Shown here in pieces: positions 23,938 to 31,305 of a stretch of DNA of 64,000 nt. The position numbers and the translations under genes are program-made. The stretch covers positions 1-64,000 of the forward strand of contig NZ_FUZT01000010.1 in NCBI RefSeq assembly GCF_900167445.1, written 5' to 3'. The notes beneath the pieces were generated by a model. It saw nothing but the letters and a program-made list of their open reading frames with translations. It was not told the origin of the DNA and did no database searches. This DNA comes from Maledivibacter halophilus (GTDB taxonomy: Bacteria; Bacillota; Clostridia; Peptostreptococcales; Caminicellaceae). How positions within the stretch are numbered: position 1 is the stretch's first letter; the number at the start of each line of letters is the position of its first letter.

Positions 23938-24423
23938 CTATTTATCTATTGACTCACCACAATTACAGCAAAATTTTGCATTTTCTTCATTTTCCGTCTG
24001 GCATTTATTACACTTTACTGTAATTTCCGATGGCTTTTCTTGGGATTCTAAATTATTTTCTTCTTCAATTACTTCAAGCTTATTGCCGCAGGAAGGACAA
24101 TATTTTACATCTAACTTTACTGTATTGCCACACTTAGGACAGTTTTTTTCATTTTTTAGTTTTCTAATTTCAAGTTCCAATTCCTTATTTTTTTCTTGTT
24201 TAGATAAACAAGCATTGCATGATTCAATAATGCCTTCTGGCAATTCCTCAGTATTTCCCTCCTTGAATAGTTCAAATACAGTCTCACCAATTTTTCTAAA
24301 CTCTTCATCAATTTCTTTCTGGTTTTGGGAAATTTGAATTTTAAATTTATTGATTTCAATCATTAACTTTGCTTTTTCACTGGCTTCCGCTGCTCCCTTT
24401 TTAATATCCTTAAATAATTTCAT
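23938..24423 (-). CDS. Coiled-coil protein with two C-terminal zinc ribbons
   Basis: The 161-residue protein has a helical coiled-coil N-terminal half (residues 1-90, rich in Lys and Glu) and then two zinc ribbons: CPKCGNTVKLDVKYCPSCGN and CNKCQTENEENAKFCCNCGE. This matches the general zinc_ribbon_2/DZR layout of small cytoplasmic adaptor proteins. A good ribosome binding site (GAGGGGA) precedes the start. It forms a two-gene unit with the membrane protein downstream, near another zinc-ribbon/TPR gene; the neighbourhood may be one functional group. Confidence 0.7.
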   Translation of the reverse strand: MKLFKDIKKGAAEASEKAKLMIEINKFKIQISQNQKEIDEEFRKIGETVFELFKEGNTEELPEGIIESCNACLSKQEKNKELELEIRKLKNEKNCPKCGNTVKLDVKYCPSCGNKLEVIEEENNLESQEKPSEITVKCNKCQTENEENAKFCCNCGESIDK

Positions 24424-25005
24424 AAAATATCCCCTCTCCTCAATATTTTTTAGATGATAAAGAATTAATAGCTTTTAACTAAGTTGATATTGAAATTTGT
24501 AAAATTTTAATTTATTTACTAATTATTTCATTTATTCATCCCCTATAGAAGTTATATGAAATTTTTAAAAACCCTTTGACTAGTTTTGTCGAATATTTTT
24601 TAGACTACATTTTCAACTAAATTCACCCTATATGATCTTTTTATTTTATATAGCAATTTTTCTATCTTTAATATAAAATATATCATCCTATATGAGTAAT
24701 TACAATATATCCTGAAGTATATACTTTTTCAAACTTATGTTGAAAAATGTTCCCATGGTTATCAACGGTTATTTAATGTAAATAAAATATACATGTAAAC
24801 TTTGTATTCATTGTTCCATGTAAATTATTTATATAAAATCCTTTAATGATAAGATGCATCATTGAGAAGAGTTAAGAAAATTAATGTTTCAAGGGATTAT
24901 TAATAATTAGGGGAAAAATGTTTAATAAGTTTACAATATTTTTTATAATTCTATAAGTATAAAAAAAGATAGTATTAATTATTAAGTAAATATTCTAATC
25001 TTAAT

Positions 25006-25035
25006 AATTGATTTATAAAAAATTACAAATCAATT
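25006..25035 (+). promoter_or_regulatory. Candidate enhancer (UAS) palindrome
   Basis: AATTGATTT (25006-25014) and AAATCAATT (25027-25035) form a perfect inverted repeat about 125 bp upstream of a sigma-54-like promoter, the usual distance for an activator site. The rest of the 900-bp gap from 24424 shows no gene. Confidence 0.35.
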
Positions 25036-25160
25036 TAGAAATAAGTGATCTTGTCAAACTACTGATATAAAGGGTTCTAGTAAAATTTATTGGAATAATA
25101 TTCCCTCTATAAATTATCAATGTCCAAAAGATTTTTAAAAAGTAATTATATTTTATAATT

Positions 25161-25176
25161 TGGCACAAGCCTTGCA
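25161..25176 (+). promoter_or_regulatory. Sigma-54-type promoter before the hydrolase gene
   Basis: TGGCACAAGCCTTGCA fits the -24/-12 consensus (TGGCAC-N5-TTGC), with GG (25162-25163) and GC (25174-25175) exactly 10 nt apart. Transcription would start near 25187, about 150 nt before the TTG start of the alpha/beta hydrolase. Confidence 0.6.
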
Positions 25177-25334
25177 ATTATCTTTTGTATAAGACAAAAA
25201 TATGGTCAAGGTAAAGAAACTGAAAATATAGTTTATAGAAATCTATTGTTAAAAGCATAAAGTATTATACTATAATTACATCAATAGATTTTTATTTGTA
25301 ATCCAATACTAAATTTTACAAAGGGGGAAGAAAA

Positions 25335-26147
25335 TTGTCATACTTTTTAACCAGCGATAATGTAAAACTTTATTATGAGGAACATGGAGAAGGTAAGCCT
25401 TTAATACTTATACACGGATGGTCATGCAGCCATAGGTTTTTTAAGTTTCAAATTGCTGAATTAGCTAAATATTATAGGGTTATTGCTTATGATTTGAGAG
25501 GACATGGTATATCTGAAGTTCCTGAGTTTGGTATTAATATTCCAAGATATGCTGAAGATTTAAAGGATTTAATTACACACCTTTCCCTTAAGGATGTTTC
25601 CCTTGTGGGATGGTCCATGGGAACAACCATAATCTTTGAATATATAAAACAATTTGGTTGTGACAACCTTAGTAAATTATGTTTTATCGATATGACCCCT
25701 AAATTGATAACCGATGAATCTTGGACCTATGGTCTTTATGGTGACTTTAGTCAAGGATTAAACCATGAAACATTGGATATTATGAATAAATCTTGGTCTG
25801 AATTTTGCAAAGGATTTATTCCTGCTATATTTGCTACATCAGGGTGTAAAGATAAAGAATTATTAGATTGGGCATTTAAAGAAGCCTTAAAAAATTCTGA
25901 AAATATTATGGTTAGAATGTGGATCTCTATGAGTTATGAAAACTATTTGGACCTTTTACCAAAGATTTCTGTACCTGTTCTTATAACCTATGGTGCAGAA
26001 AGTGCCCTATATTCTCCAGAAAATAGTGAATACATGGGAAAAAAAATACCAAACTCAAAGGTTTTACCTTTCCCAGTATGTGGTCATTGTCTTCATTTAG
26101 AAAAACCAGAAATGTTTAATGAAGAGCTTTTGAAATTTCTAAAATAG
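25335..26147 (+). CDS. Alpha/beta hydrolase
   Basis: The TTG start is supported by AAGGGGGAAG at 25321-25330. The 270-residue enzyme has the fold markers: oxyanion strand LILIHGWSC (residue 25), nucleophile elbow GWSMGT with the catalytic Ser near 92, and the late GHCLHLEKPE holding the catalytic His near 255. No signal peptide is seen, so it is cytoplasmic. The class covers esterases, haloperoxidase-like enzymes and C-C hydrolases; the substrate cannot be told. It is monocistronic and sits behind a sigma-54-type promoter, which suggests induction under a particular nutritional state. Confidence 0.85.
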   Translation: MSYFLTSDNVKLYYEEHGEGKPLILIHGWSCSHRFFKFQIAELAKYYRVIAYDLRGHGISEVPEFGINIPRYAEDLKDLITHLSLKDVSLVGWSMGTTIIFEYIKQFGCDNLSKLCFIDMTPKLITDESWTYGLYGDFSQGLNHETLDIMNKSWSEFCKGFIPAIFATSGCKDKELLDWAFKEALKNSENIMVRMWISMSYENYLDLLPKISVPVLITYGAESALYSPENSEYMGKKIPNSKVLPFPVCGHCLHLEKPEMFNEELLKFLK

Positions 26148-26160
26148 GTTTTTATTTGAA

Positions 26161-26210
26161 TAAATGAGGAAATTGCATAATACATGTTAATTATGCAATT
26201 TCCTCATTTA
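26161..26210. repeat. Minimal MITE-like palindrome
   Basis: Two 20-bp arms, 26161-26180 and 26191-26210, are perfectly complementary around a 10-bp centre and consist of the terminal inverted repeats of the MITE-like family (TGAGGAAATTGCATAA and its complement). It lies between convergent genes, where its hairpin could also terminate transcription. Confidence 0.65.
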
Positions 26211-26284
26211 ATACTAAAGTATATTAAAGATAAACAACTTTAAGATTTAATAAATCTCAAATATAAAAAGGGAAGAAAGTTTAT

Positions 26285-27421
26285 TTACCTAGATATCCCA
26301 TACTCTAACCCACTACTATAGTAATATATCCTATTCAGAACCCTTTCCTTTTCTTCTCCTTCTAAAATAACAGGCTGATAGTTATTAACATGTTTAACTG
26401 AAGATACAGAGCAGGGAATTATATTTCCCTGTATATTTGTAATCTTTTTATTATCTATAGCAAACTCAGCTTGAAAAATAAAGGTATCCTTGTCCTTTGG
26501 ATTTCTATTGCCTCCAAAGCAAAAATTAGCCAGACTATATACTATGTATTTGTCCTTGTACTTTTCTATTCCCTGTATCACATGGGGATGATGGCCTACT
26601 ACAACATCGGCACCTTCATCAATTGCAAATCTTCCTAGGGTTTTTTGAACATCATTTGGATAATATTTATTTTCATCTCCCCAGTGGAAGGAAACTAAAA
26701 CTATATCAGCCTTTTCTTTAGCTTCTTTTATATCTTTTTTAAGGTGGGTCTTAATATAAGTTCCCCATCCACGATAGCCTATGCTTGCAATTGTCATATC
26801 CTTTACATTGTAATATGCTATATGACCTTCACCAGAATAATATATATCTGATTTTTTCAGGTTCTCTATTGTATCTAAAAACCCTTTTTGGGAATAATCA
26901 TATATGTGATTGTTAGATATATTAACCATCTCAATACTACCAGCCTTCAAAATATTTACAAAGGACGGATCTCCTTTAAAGGCAAATTCCTTATCATCCT
27001 TTTCAGTACTATTAGTAAGGGGAGTTTCTAAATTTACCAATGTCAAATCATCATTTTGAAAAACTGGTCTGACTTTTTTAAAGAAGTATGCATAGTCATT
27101 GCTCTGCTCCTCTAAAACATGGAGAAAGGAATATGCATAGGCTGAACCATCATAATTACCTAAAGTGCAGTCTCCTGCAAAGGAAATTTTTATGGTATTG
27201 TCTTTTTCCTTTTCATCTACATTCTCTTCTATATTTTCTATGTTCTCATCCTTTTTTATATCTTCTATATTTTCATTGTTCTTCTCATATTCCATATTTT
27301 CGTCTAAGACTATAGGGTCATGGAATTCTTTACCATCATAAAATATTGCTAATAGCGCCCCTGCAAATACAAAAACAAAGAAGATAAAGAAAATTACAAA
27401 TATTTTTAGAAAGTCTTTCAT
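26285..27421 (-). CDS. CapA family (PGA_cap) metallophosphatase-like protein
   Basis: I prefer ATG 27421 over the GTG at 27430, because AGAAGGTG sits 6-13 nt upstream of that ATG. The 378-residue protein has one N-terminal membrane anchor (IFVIFFIFFVFVFAGALLA), an acidic Glu/Asn/Lys-rich linker, then the PGA_cap domain: FAGDCTLG, LVNLETPLTNST, ISNNHIYDYSQKG, SFHWGDE and VVGHHPHVIQG. These match the metal-binding residues of the CapA/PgsA family, linked in bacilli to poly-gamma-glutamate capsule export but widespread as a surface enzyme of unknown role. No pgsB or pgsC gene is near, so a capsule role is not supported here. Confidence 0.85.
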   Translation of the reverse strand: MKDFLKIFVIFFIFFVFVFAGALLAIFYDGKEFHDPIVLDENMEYEKNNENIEDIKKDENIENIEENVDEKEKDNTIKISFAGDCTLGNYDGSAYAYSFLHVLEEQSNDYAYFFKKVRPVFQNDDLTLVNLETPLTNSTEKDDKEFAFKGDPSFVNILKAGSIEMVNISNNHIYDYSQKGFLDTIENLKKSDIYYSGEGHIAYYNVKDMTIASIGYRGWGTYIKTHLKKDIKEAKEKADIVLVSFHWGDENKYYPNDVQKTLGRFAIDEGADVVVGHHPHVIQGIEKYKDKYIVYSLANFCFGGNRNPKDKDTFIFQAEFAIDNKKITNIQGNIIPCSVSSVKHVNNYQPVILEGEEKERVLNRIYYYSSGLEYGISR

Positions 27422-27457
27422 TAGGATCACCTTCTCTAGCTTTAGCTAATATAATAA

Positions 27458-27493
27458 GCATAACTACCTATAGTATATATATGGTAGTTATGC
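27458..27493. other. Hairpin upstream of the capA-like gene
   Basis: GCATAACTACC (27458-27468) pairs with GGTAGTTATGC (27483-27493). It lies 35 bp upstream of the CapA-like start and could be an operator or an mRNA leader structure. It lacks a T-run, so it is probably not a terminator. Confidence 0.4.
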
Positions 27494-27598
27494 TGTTTAA
27501 TGTCCATTTTATATTATAGCATTTTAGATATATTGTCTACAGTAATCTTTAGTTTTATTTTAAGACAAAAACTTAATTTACTAGTACAAAGAGTTAAA

Positions 27599-28078
27599 TT
27601 ATATTGCCTCTAAAAACTTGCTTTCTATAAGGGCTTCCTTTCCATATAGAACTAATGTCAGCTTATTTATAGCTGTATTTCTTATTTTTTTACACCATTT
27701 TTCGCTGTAGTTTTCTTCATGGGCCACTATATACCATTGATTCCCCTGTATATATTTAGATTCTATTATTTTCTGCTCCTTTTCCTCTAGAGAATTAATG
27801 GCTTCTTCTATTTTGCTTATCTTATATTCATACAATTCTATTTGCTTTAAAACTAAATCCTTTCTTGTTATATTACTTATTGCAGTGTCTTCCACCACTT
27901 TTTCTATTTTATTTGTTGGACTAGTTTTACTCGATAAATAATTTATTGCTTTTATCCCATCCTCCATATCAATTTCTTTTAATTCTCTTTTTAATTCTTC
28001 AACATGAGCAACAACCAGATTATAGCTCTTTAAGCATTCTTCGGCCATTTTATAATATTCTTTTTTAGCTTTAATCAT
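27599..28078 (-). CDS. ArpU/RinA-like phage-type transcriptional regulator
   Basis: The 159-residue protein has the layout of phage late-transcription regulators: a long helical N-terminus, then the C-terminal sigma-region-4-like segment INSLEEKEQKIIESKYIQGN and EENYSEKWCKKIRNTAINKL, which is a helix-turn-helix. In phages such proteins switch on structural and lysis genes. No other phage gene is adjacent except the Com-like frame upstream and the LexA-like gene opposite. It may serve the tail locus 13 kb away or be a relic. Confidence 0.7.
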   Translation of the reverse strand: MIKAKKEYYKMAEECLKSYNLVVAHVEELKRELKEIDMEDGIKAINYLSSKTSPTNKIEKVVEDTAISNITRKDLVLKQIELYEYKISKIEEAINSLEEKEQKIIESKYIQGNQWYIVAHEENYSEKWCKKIRNTAINKLTLVLYGKEALIESKFLEAI

Positions 28079-28150
28079 TTATTTCACCTCATTTGTTTAA
28101 TTTTGTCATAAATATAGTGAAACAATATCAATCTTCAATTGCTTCCCTAT

Positions 28151-28187
28151 AAAAAAATCCCAGAGCAAATTATTTTTTGCTCTGGGA
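28151..28187 (-). terminator. Terminator overlapping the com-like gene end
   Basis: TCCCAGAGCAAA (28158-28169) pairs with TTTGCTCTGGGA (28176-28187). Seven T follow on the minus strand. The stop codon of the Com-like gene lies inside the hairpin, so translation of the last codons could affect termination. Confidence 0.85.
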
Positions 28188-28310
28188 CGCTTGGTCCGCT
28201 TCTTTTACTTCTATGTAATTTATATGTCCACATTTTCTACATTTGATTCTTACCTTGCTGTCTACCTCGCAAAGTAATCTTCCACATTTTTCACATCTAA
28301 CCTTCGTCAT
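28170..28310 (-). CDS. Com-like zinc-finger protein
   Basis: This 46-residue frame begins at ATG 28308-28310. The product is MTKVRCEKCGRLLCEVDSKV, then RIKCRKCGHINYIEV with a polar tail, giving four Cys in the arrangement CxxC-N14-CxxC. That is the layout of phage Mu Com, a small zinc-finger protein that binds mRNA to allow translation of the mom gene, and of similar Firmicute phage genes. No mom-like gene is visible. Its end lies inside a terminator hairpin. Confidence 0.7.
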   Translation of the reverse strand: MTKVRCEKCGRLLCEVDSKVRIKCRKCGHINYIEVKEADQASQSKK

Positions 28311-28487
28311 AAGTCTTTCCCCCATTAAGCTGTTAATTTCTCATACTCTTAAGTAAAATTTTAGCTCAATAAAATTCTTTACATCACCCCAATATGACTT
28401 TAAGGAACACCAGTTATATATACAATATAAAAGGTATATTAATATTGTATATATATATTGTACTAGATATTTAAATAAATTTACACC

Positions 28488-28516
28488 TTGATATAGAACA
28501 TTTGTTCGTGTATAAT
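28488..28516 (+). promoter_or_regulatory. SOS (LexA) box inside a consensus promoter
   Basis: TTGATA (28488-28493) and TATAAT (28511-28516) are 17 bp apart. Between them lies GAACATTTGTTC (28496-28507), a perfect GAAC-N4-GTTC palindrome matching the Gram-positive LexA/DinR box. Binding there would block the promoter until DNA damage. Confidence 0.8.
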
Positions 28517-28560
28517 TTATGTATAATTTATAAATTGATACAAAATAAGGAAGTGGTGTT

Positions 28561-28767
28561 TTGAAGTTAAATGATTGTCATGTTAATTTATATAAAGCTA
28601 TAAAGGAATATCATACAGATAATGGATATTCTCCAACGGTTAGAGAGCTTAAAGATATGTGTAATTATAAGTCTACAAGTACTGTTCACGGTCATTTAAA
28701 GGTTCTTGAAAAAGCTGGGTATATTGAAATTGGAAAAAGAAAATCAAGGTCTATAAAGTTGTTGTAG
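28561..28767 (+). CDS. LexA-type winged helix protein without peptidase domain
   Basis: The TTG start follows AAGGAAGTGG. The 68-residue product consists of only the LexA DNA-binding domain: LYKAIKEYHTDNGYSPTVRE, then STSTVHGHLKVLEKAGYIEI and GKRKSRSIKLL. Full LexA is about 200 residues; the cleavage site, Ser/Lys dyad and dimerisation domain are absent, and no continuing frame is seen after the stop. Because the gene has its own SOS box, its product should appear after damage and could compete with LexA at its sites while being immune to RecA-driven cleavage. The role is inferred. Confidence 0.8.
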   Translation: MKLNDCHVNLYKAIKEYHTDNGYSPTVRELKDMCNYKSTSTVHGHLKVLEKAGYIEIGKRKSRSIKLL

Positions 28768-28870
28768 TAATATTAAAATGCTCAACTTCTGTATATATTT
28801 CCTTGTAATAACCTTGTTTTTGGAATATAATCCATATATAAACTTCTAATATTTGTAAGGAGACGATGGT

Positions 28871-29737
28871 ATGCCTGATTTTTGGATTCATACTCTTGCC
28901 GGGGAATTGGTTCTAAAAAGTTTAAAGAATTGTGACTTGAAAAAGCTCCTTGAAGAAAACAGAAAAATCTTTAATCTGGGTTGTCAGGGCCCTGATCTGT
29001 TTTTCTATAATGATTTCCTGCCCTGGATTAAAAATAAACGTGGTCCTAAAATAGGAACAATGATGCACCAAAATCATACAAAGACTTTATTTCTAGAAAG
29101 TATTGATTATCTGAGGGAAATGCAAAATAGAGAGGGTTTTAATAAATTAGCAAGCTATTTTTTAGGCTTTACAATTCATTATGCAATAGATAAAAATGAA
29201 CACCCTTTTATCAATGCAAGAACAAAGAACTTTAATGAACATAAGCTCTTTGAAATGAATCTGGATACATATTTTATAAAAAAATACTGGAATAAAAGAG
29301 TCCATCTTTTATCTCCATCATCTAAGATAAATATAGGTGAAAAGCTTCCTTCATCTATAGTAGATTATTATAAAAATATAGTGCCTAAAATTTTCAATAT
29401 TCCTATAAAGACAGCTACAGTTAATGATTCTTATAGAGACTATAAAAGGGTATTCGACATCTTTTATTCTCCTAAGAAATATAAAAGATTCTGCCTTAAT
29501 ATGCTTAATCTCATTATGCCAATAGATATTTCCATATGTCTTTATCCTACTAATGTCCACAATGAAGTTTTGACTAAGGAAGAATTTTTAGAATTTGAAA
29601 ATATATTATTAAAAGGGGTTAATGAAGGAGTTAAGCTTATAGAATTGATTAGCTCCTACTTTAAGGAAAATATAGGAAAAAGCCCTGTGGAAAATGCTTT
29701 TGATGATATTTCATTTTCTGGAAAACCTAATTTTTAG
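28871..29737 (+). CDS. Zinc-dependent phospholipase C family protein
   Basis: The 288-residue protein matches the Zn_dep_PLPC family: MPDFWIHTLAGELVLKSL, NLGCQGPDLFFYNDFLPWIK (residue 37), GTMMHQNHTKTLFLESIDYL near 58, and FLGFTIHYAIDKNEHPFINA near 98. The His residues at the start, in MHQNH and in IHYAIDKNEHPF are plausible zinc ligands. There is no signal peptide, unlike secreted clostridial PLC toxins, so it probably acts inside the cell. It has its own ribosome binding site (AAGGAGA) and lies 100 bp after the LexA-like gene. Confidence 0.85.
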   Translation: MPDFWIHTLAGELVLKSLKNCDLKKLLEENRKIFNLGCQGPDLFFYNDFLPWIKNKRGPKIGTMMHQNHTKTLFLESIDYLREMQNREGFNKLASYFLGFTIHYAIDKNEHPFINARTKNFNEHKLFEMNLDTYFIKKYWNKRVHLLSPSSKINIGEKLPSSIVDYYKNIVPKIFNIPIKTATVNDSYRDYKRVFDIFYSPKKYKRFCLNMLNLIMPIDISICLYPTNVHNEVLTKEEFLEFENILLKGVNEGVKLIELISSYFKENIGKSPVENAFDDISFSGKPNF

Positions 29738-29864
29738 TTAGCTTTACATATTCTTTTATTGACTTATGCTTCTATAAATACTATCATATAAATACTATAC
29801 ATCTATGGATAATTAACATTAAAACTGAATATAAATTTCACAGTAACTATTTTGGGGGTATATT

Positions 29865-30095
29865 ATGTATAAAAAACTAAAAATAATTGAAAATACAATA
29901 TTTATTGCTGCTGTATCTCTAGGTATCTATGCCTTGGGAAGTACCTATTTAAAAAATAAAGATCTACCACCGGGTGTGTGCCCTATTGATAATAATAAAG
30001 ACCTTATTTATATTTCTATCGGGCTTTTGATATTTTCTATTGCTTTTCCCTATATTGTTAATATGATTATTAAGCTAAGGGGAAACAAAAGCTAA
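29865..30095 (+). CDS. Small two-helix membrane protein
   Basis: The 76-residue protein has hydrophobic segments NTIFIAAVSLGIYALGS and LIYISIGLLIFSIAFPYIVN separated by a short loop with a single Cys (LPPGVCPIDNNK). GGGGGTA precedes the ATG. No named family is recognised. A bidirectional terminator follows. Confidence 0.6.
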   Translation: MYKKLKIIENTIFIAAVSLGIYALGSTYLKNKDLPPGVCPIDNNKDLIYISIGLLIFSIAFPYIVNMIIKLRGNKS

Positions 30096-30113
30096 AGCAA
30101 TCAATTTCACATT

Positions 30114-30162
30114 AAAAAAAGACCTATGATCAAGCCTCCACCTTGTTCATAGGTCTTTTTTA
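30114..30162. terminator. Bidirectional terminator
   Basis: GACCTATGA (30121-30129) pairs with TCATAGGTC (30147-30155), extended by A-rich and T-rich flanks on either side. It serves the convergent genes at 29865 and 30179. Confidence 0.85.
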
Positions 30163-30178
30163 TAAAGCAATCTCTTAA

Positions 30179-31171
30179 TTAAAAAGAAAATAAATCTTTT
30201 TTAGGAAACAATCCGTACAATCCACCAGTATGTATGAATAGTATATTATTATTATCTTTAAATCTTCCTTTTTTAATCTCATTTATCAATCCATACATAC
30301 CCTTGCCAGTATAAACAGGATCTAAAATAACACCTTCTAGCTTAGCCAGCTTATGAATAAATTCTATTTCTTCAGGACGACTCAAGGCATATCCTTTACC
30401 TACATATCCATCTAAAATATTAATTTCGTCTTTTGACAATTCCACATCTTCATCAATATATTCAAGACTTTCTCTTATTACTTTATCAATTTGATTTTTA
30501 AAGTATTCTTCGTCATCACATACATTTACACCATAAATTTTTGCTCCATGGTTCATAATCTTATTCGCTAAAAATAATCCTCCATATGTTCCTCCTGATC
30601 CAGTAGCTATAACTACAGCATCAAATTTAATTCCCATTTCCTTTTCTTGCTGGGCAATTTCCTTCATAGCATTAAAATATCCAAAGGTTCCTATTCCATT
30701 GGAAGCTCCTTCTGGAATAATATATGGCTTATAGCCTTCTTTAGATAACTGCTCCTTTAAATCTTCCATAATTTCCATTCTACTTTCTTTATATTCTCTG
30801 GAAGTTATAAATTTGATTTTTGCTCCCAATACTTTATCCAGAAAATAGTTGCCATCTATCTTTTCTTCTTCCTTATCACTTCTAAGAACTAGGCATGAAG
30901 CTAAGCCTAATTTTGCTACAACAGCAGCAGTGGCCCTTGCATGATTAGATTGAATTCCTCCACAGGTAATGAGGAGATTACAACCTTGATCTAAGGCTTC
31001 TTTTACTGAAAACTCTAGCTTTCTAATCTTATTTCCTGAAATCTCTGAGCCCGTTTGGTCATCTCTTTTTATAAATATATTAGGCCCACCTAATTCTTCC
31101 GTTAATCTTTCAAGTTTTTCAATCTTAGTAGGTAAATTGGCCAGTTCAATTCTGCCAGGAATATTTACCAT
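30179..31171 (-). CDS. D-cysteine desulfhydrase / ACC deaminase family enzyme
   Basis: At 330 residues this has the usual length of the PLP enzymes that cleave D-cysteine to pyruvate, sulfide and ammonia (or deaminate ACC). Markers are NIFIKRDDQTGSEISGNKIR, with the PLP Lys in GNKIRKLEF near residue 50, CGGIQSNHARATAAVVAKLG near 75, GSGGTYGGLFLANKIM (phosphate loop), and VILDPVYTGKGMYGL. The family holds several specificities, so D-cysteine is the default rather than proven. An NhaC-type transporter follows upstream on the same strand with 134 bp between, perhaps to exchange the substrate or the product. Confidence 0.85.
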   Translation of the reverse strand: MVNIPGRIELANLPTKIEKLERLTEELGGPNIFIKRDDQTGSEISGNKIRKLEFSVKEALDQGCNLLITCGGIQSNHARATAAVVAKLGLASCLVLRSDKEEEKIDGNYFLDKVLGAKIKFITSREYKESRMEIMEDLKEQLSKEGYKPYIIPEGASNGIGTFGYFNAMKEIAQQEKEMGIKFDAVVIATGSGGTYGGLFLANKIMNHGAKIYGVNVCDDEEYFKNQIDKVIRESLEYIDEDVELSKDEINILDGYVGKGYALSRPEEIEFIHKLAKLEGVILDPVYTGKGMYGLINEIKKGRFKDNNNILFIHTGGLYGLFPKKDLFSF

Positions 31172-31229
31172 TTAAACTCCCCCTTAATAACTATTTTTTA
31201 TTGCTATATATAATATAACATTCTTTACT

Positions 31230-31266
31230 GGCTGAGAATGTAAAGAAATGAAAGTAGACTCTCAAA
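31230..31266. repeat. Truncated R2 repeat (one end)
   Basis: CTGAGAATGTAAAGAAATGA and the adjoining GTAGACTCTC align with the left end of R2 copy 3 (51184 onward) with a few changes. Only about 37 bp remain. It lies between the desulfhydrase and transporter genes. Confidence 0.5.
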
Positions 31267-31305
31267 ACAGAAGATATATTAAGAAAAATAAGGTAATAGT
31301 ATTTC

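Noticed and set aside
26285..27421. Poly-gamma-glutamate capsule locus
   Set aside because: Only the CapA-like protein is present; no PgsB ligase or PgsC gene is adjacent.
28561..28767. Truncation of full lexA by frameshift
   Set aside because: No peptidase-domain residues (cleavage site, Ser/Lys dyad) are readable in any frame downstream before the next gene, so it is not a recent frameshift.
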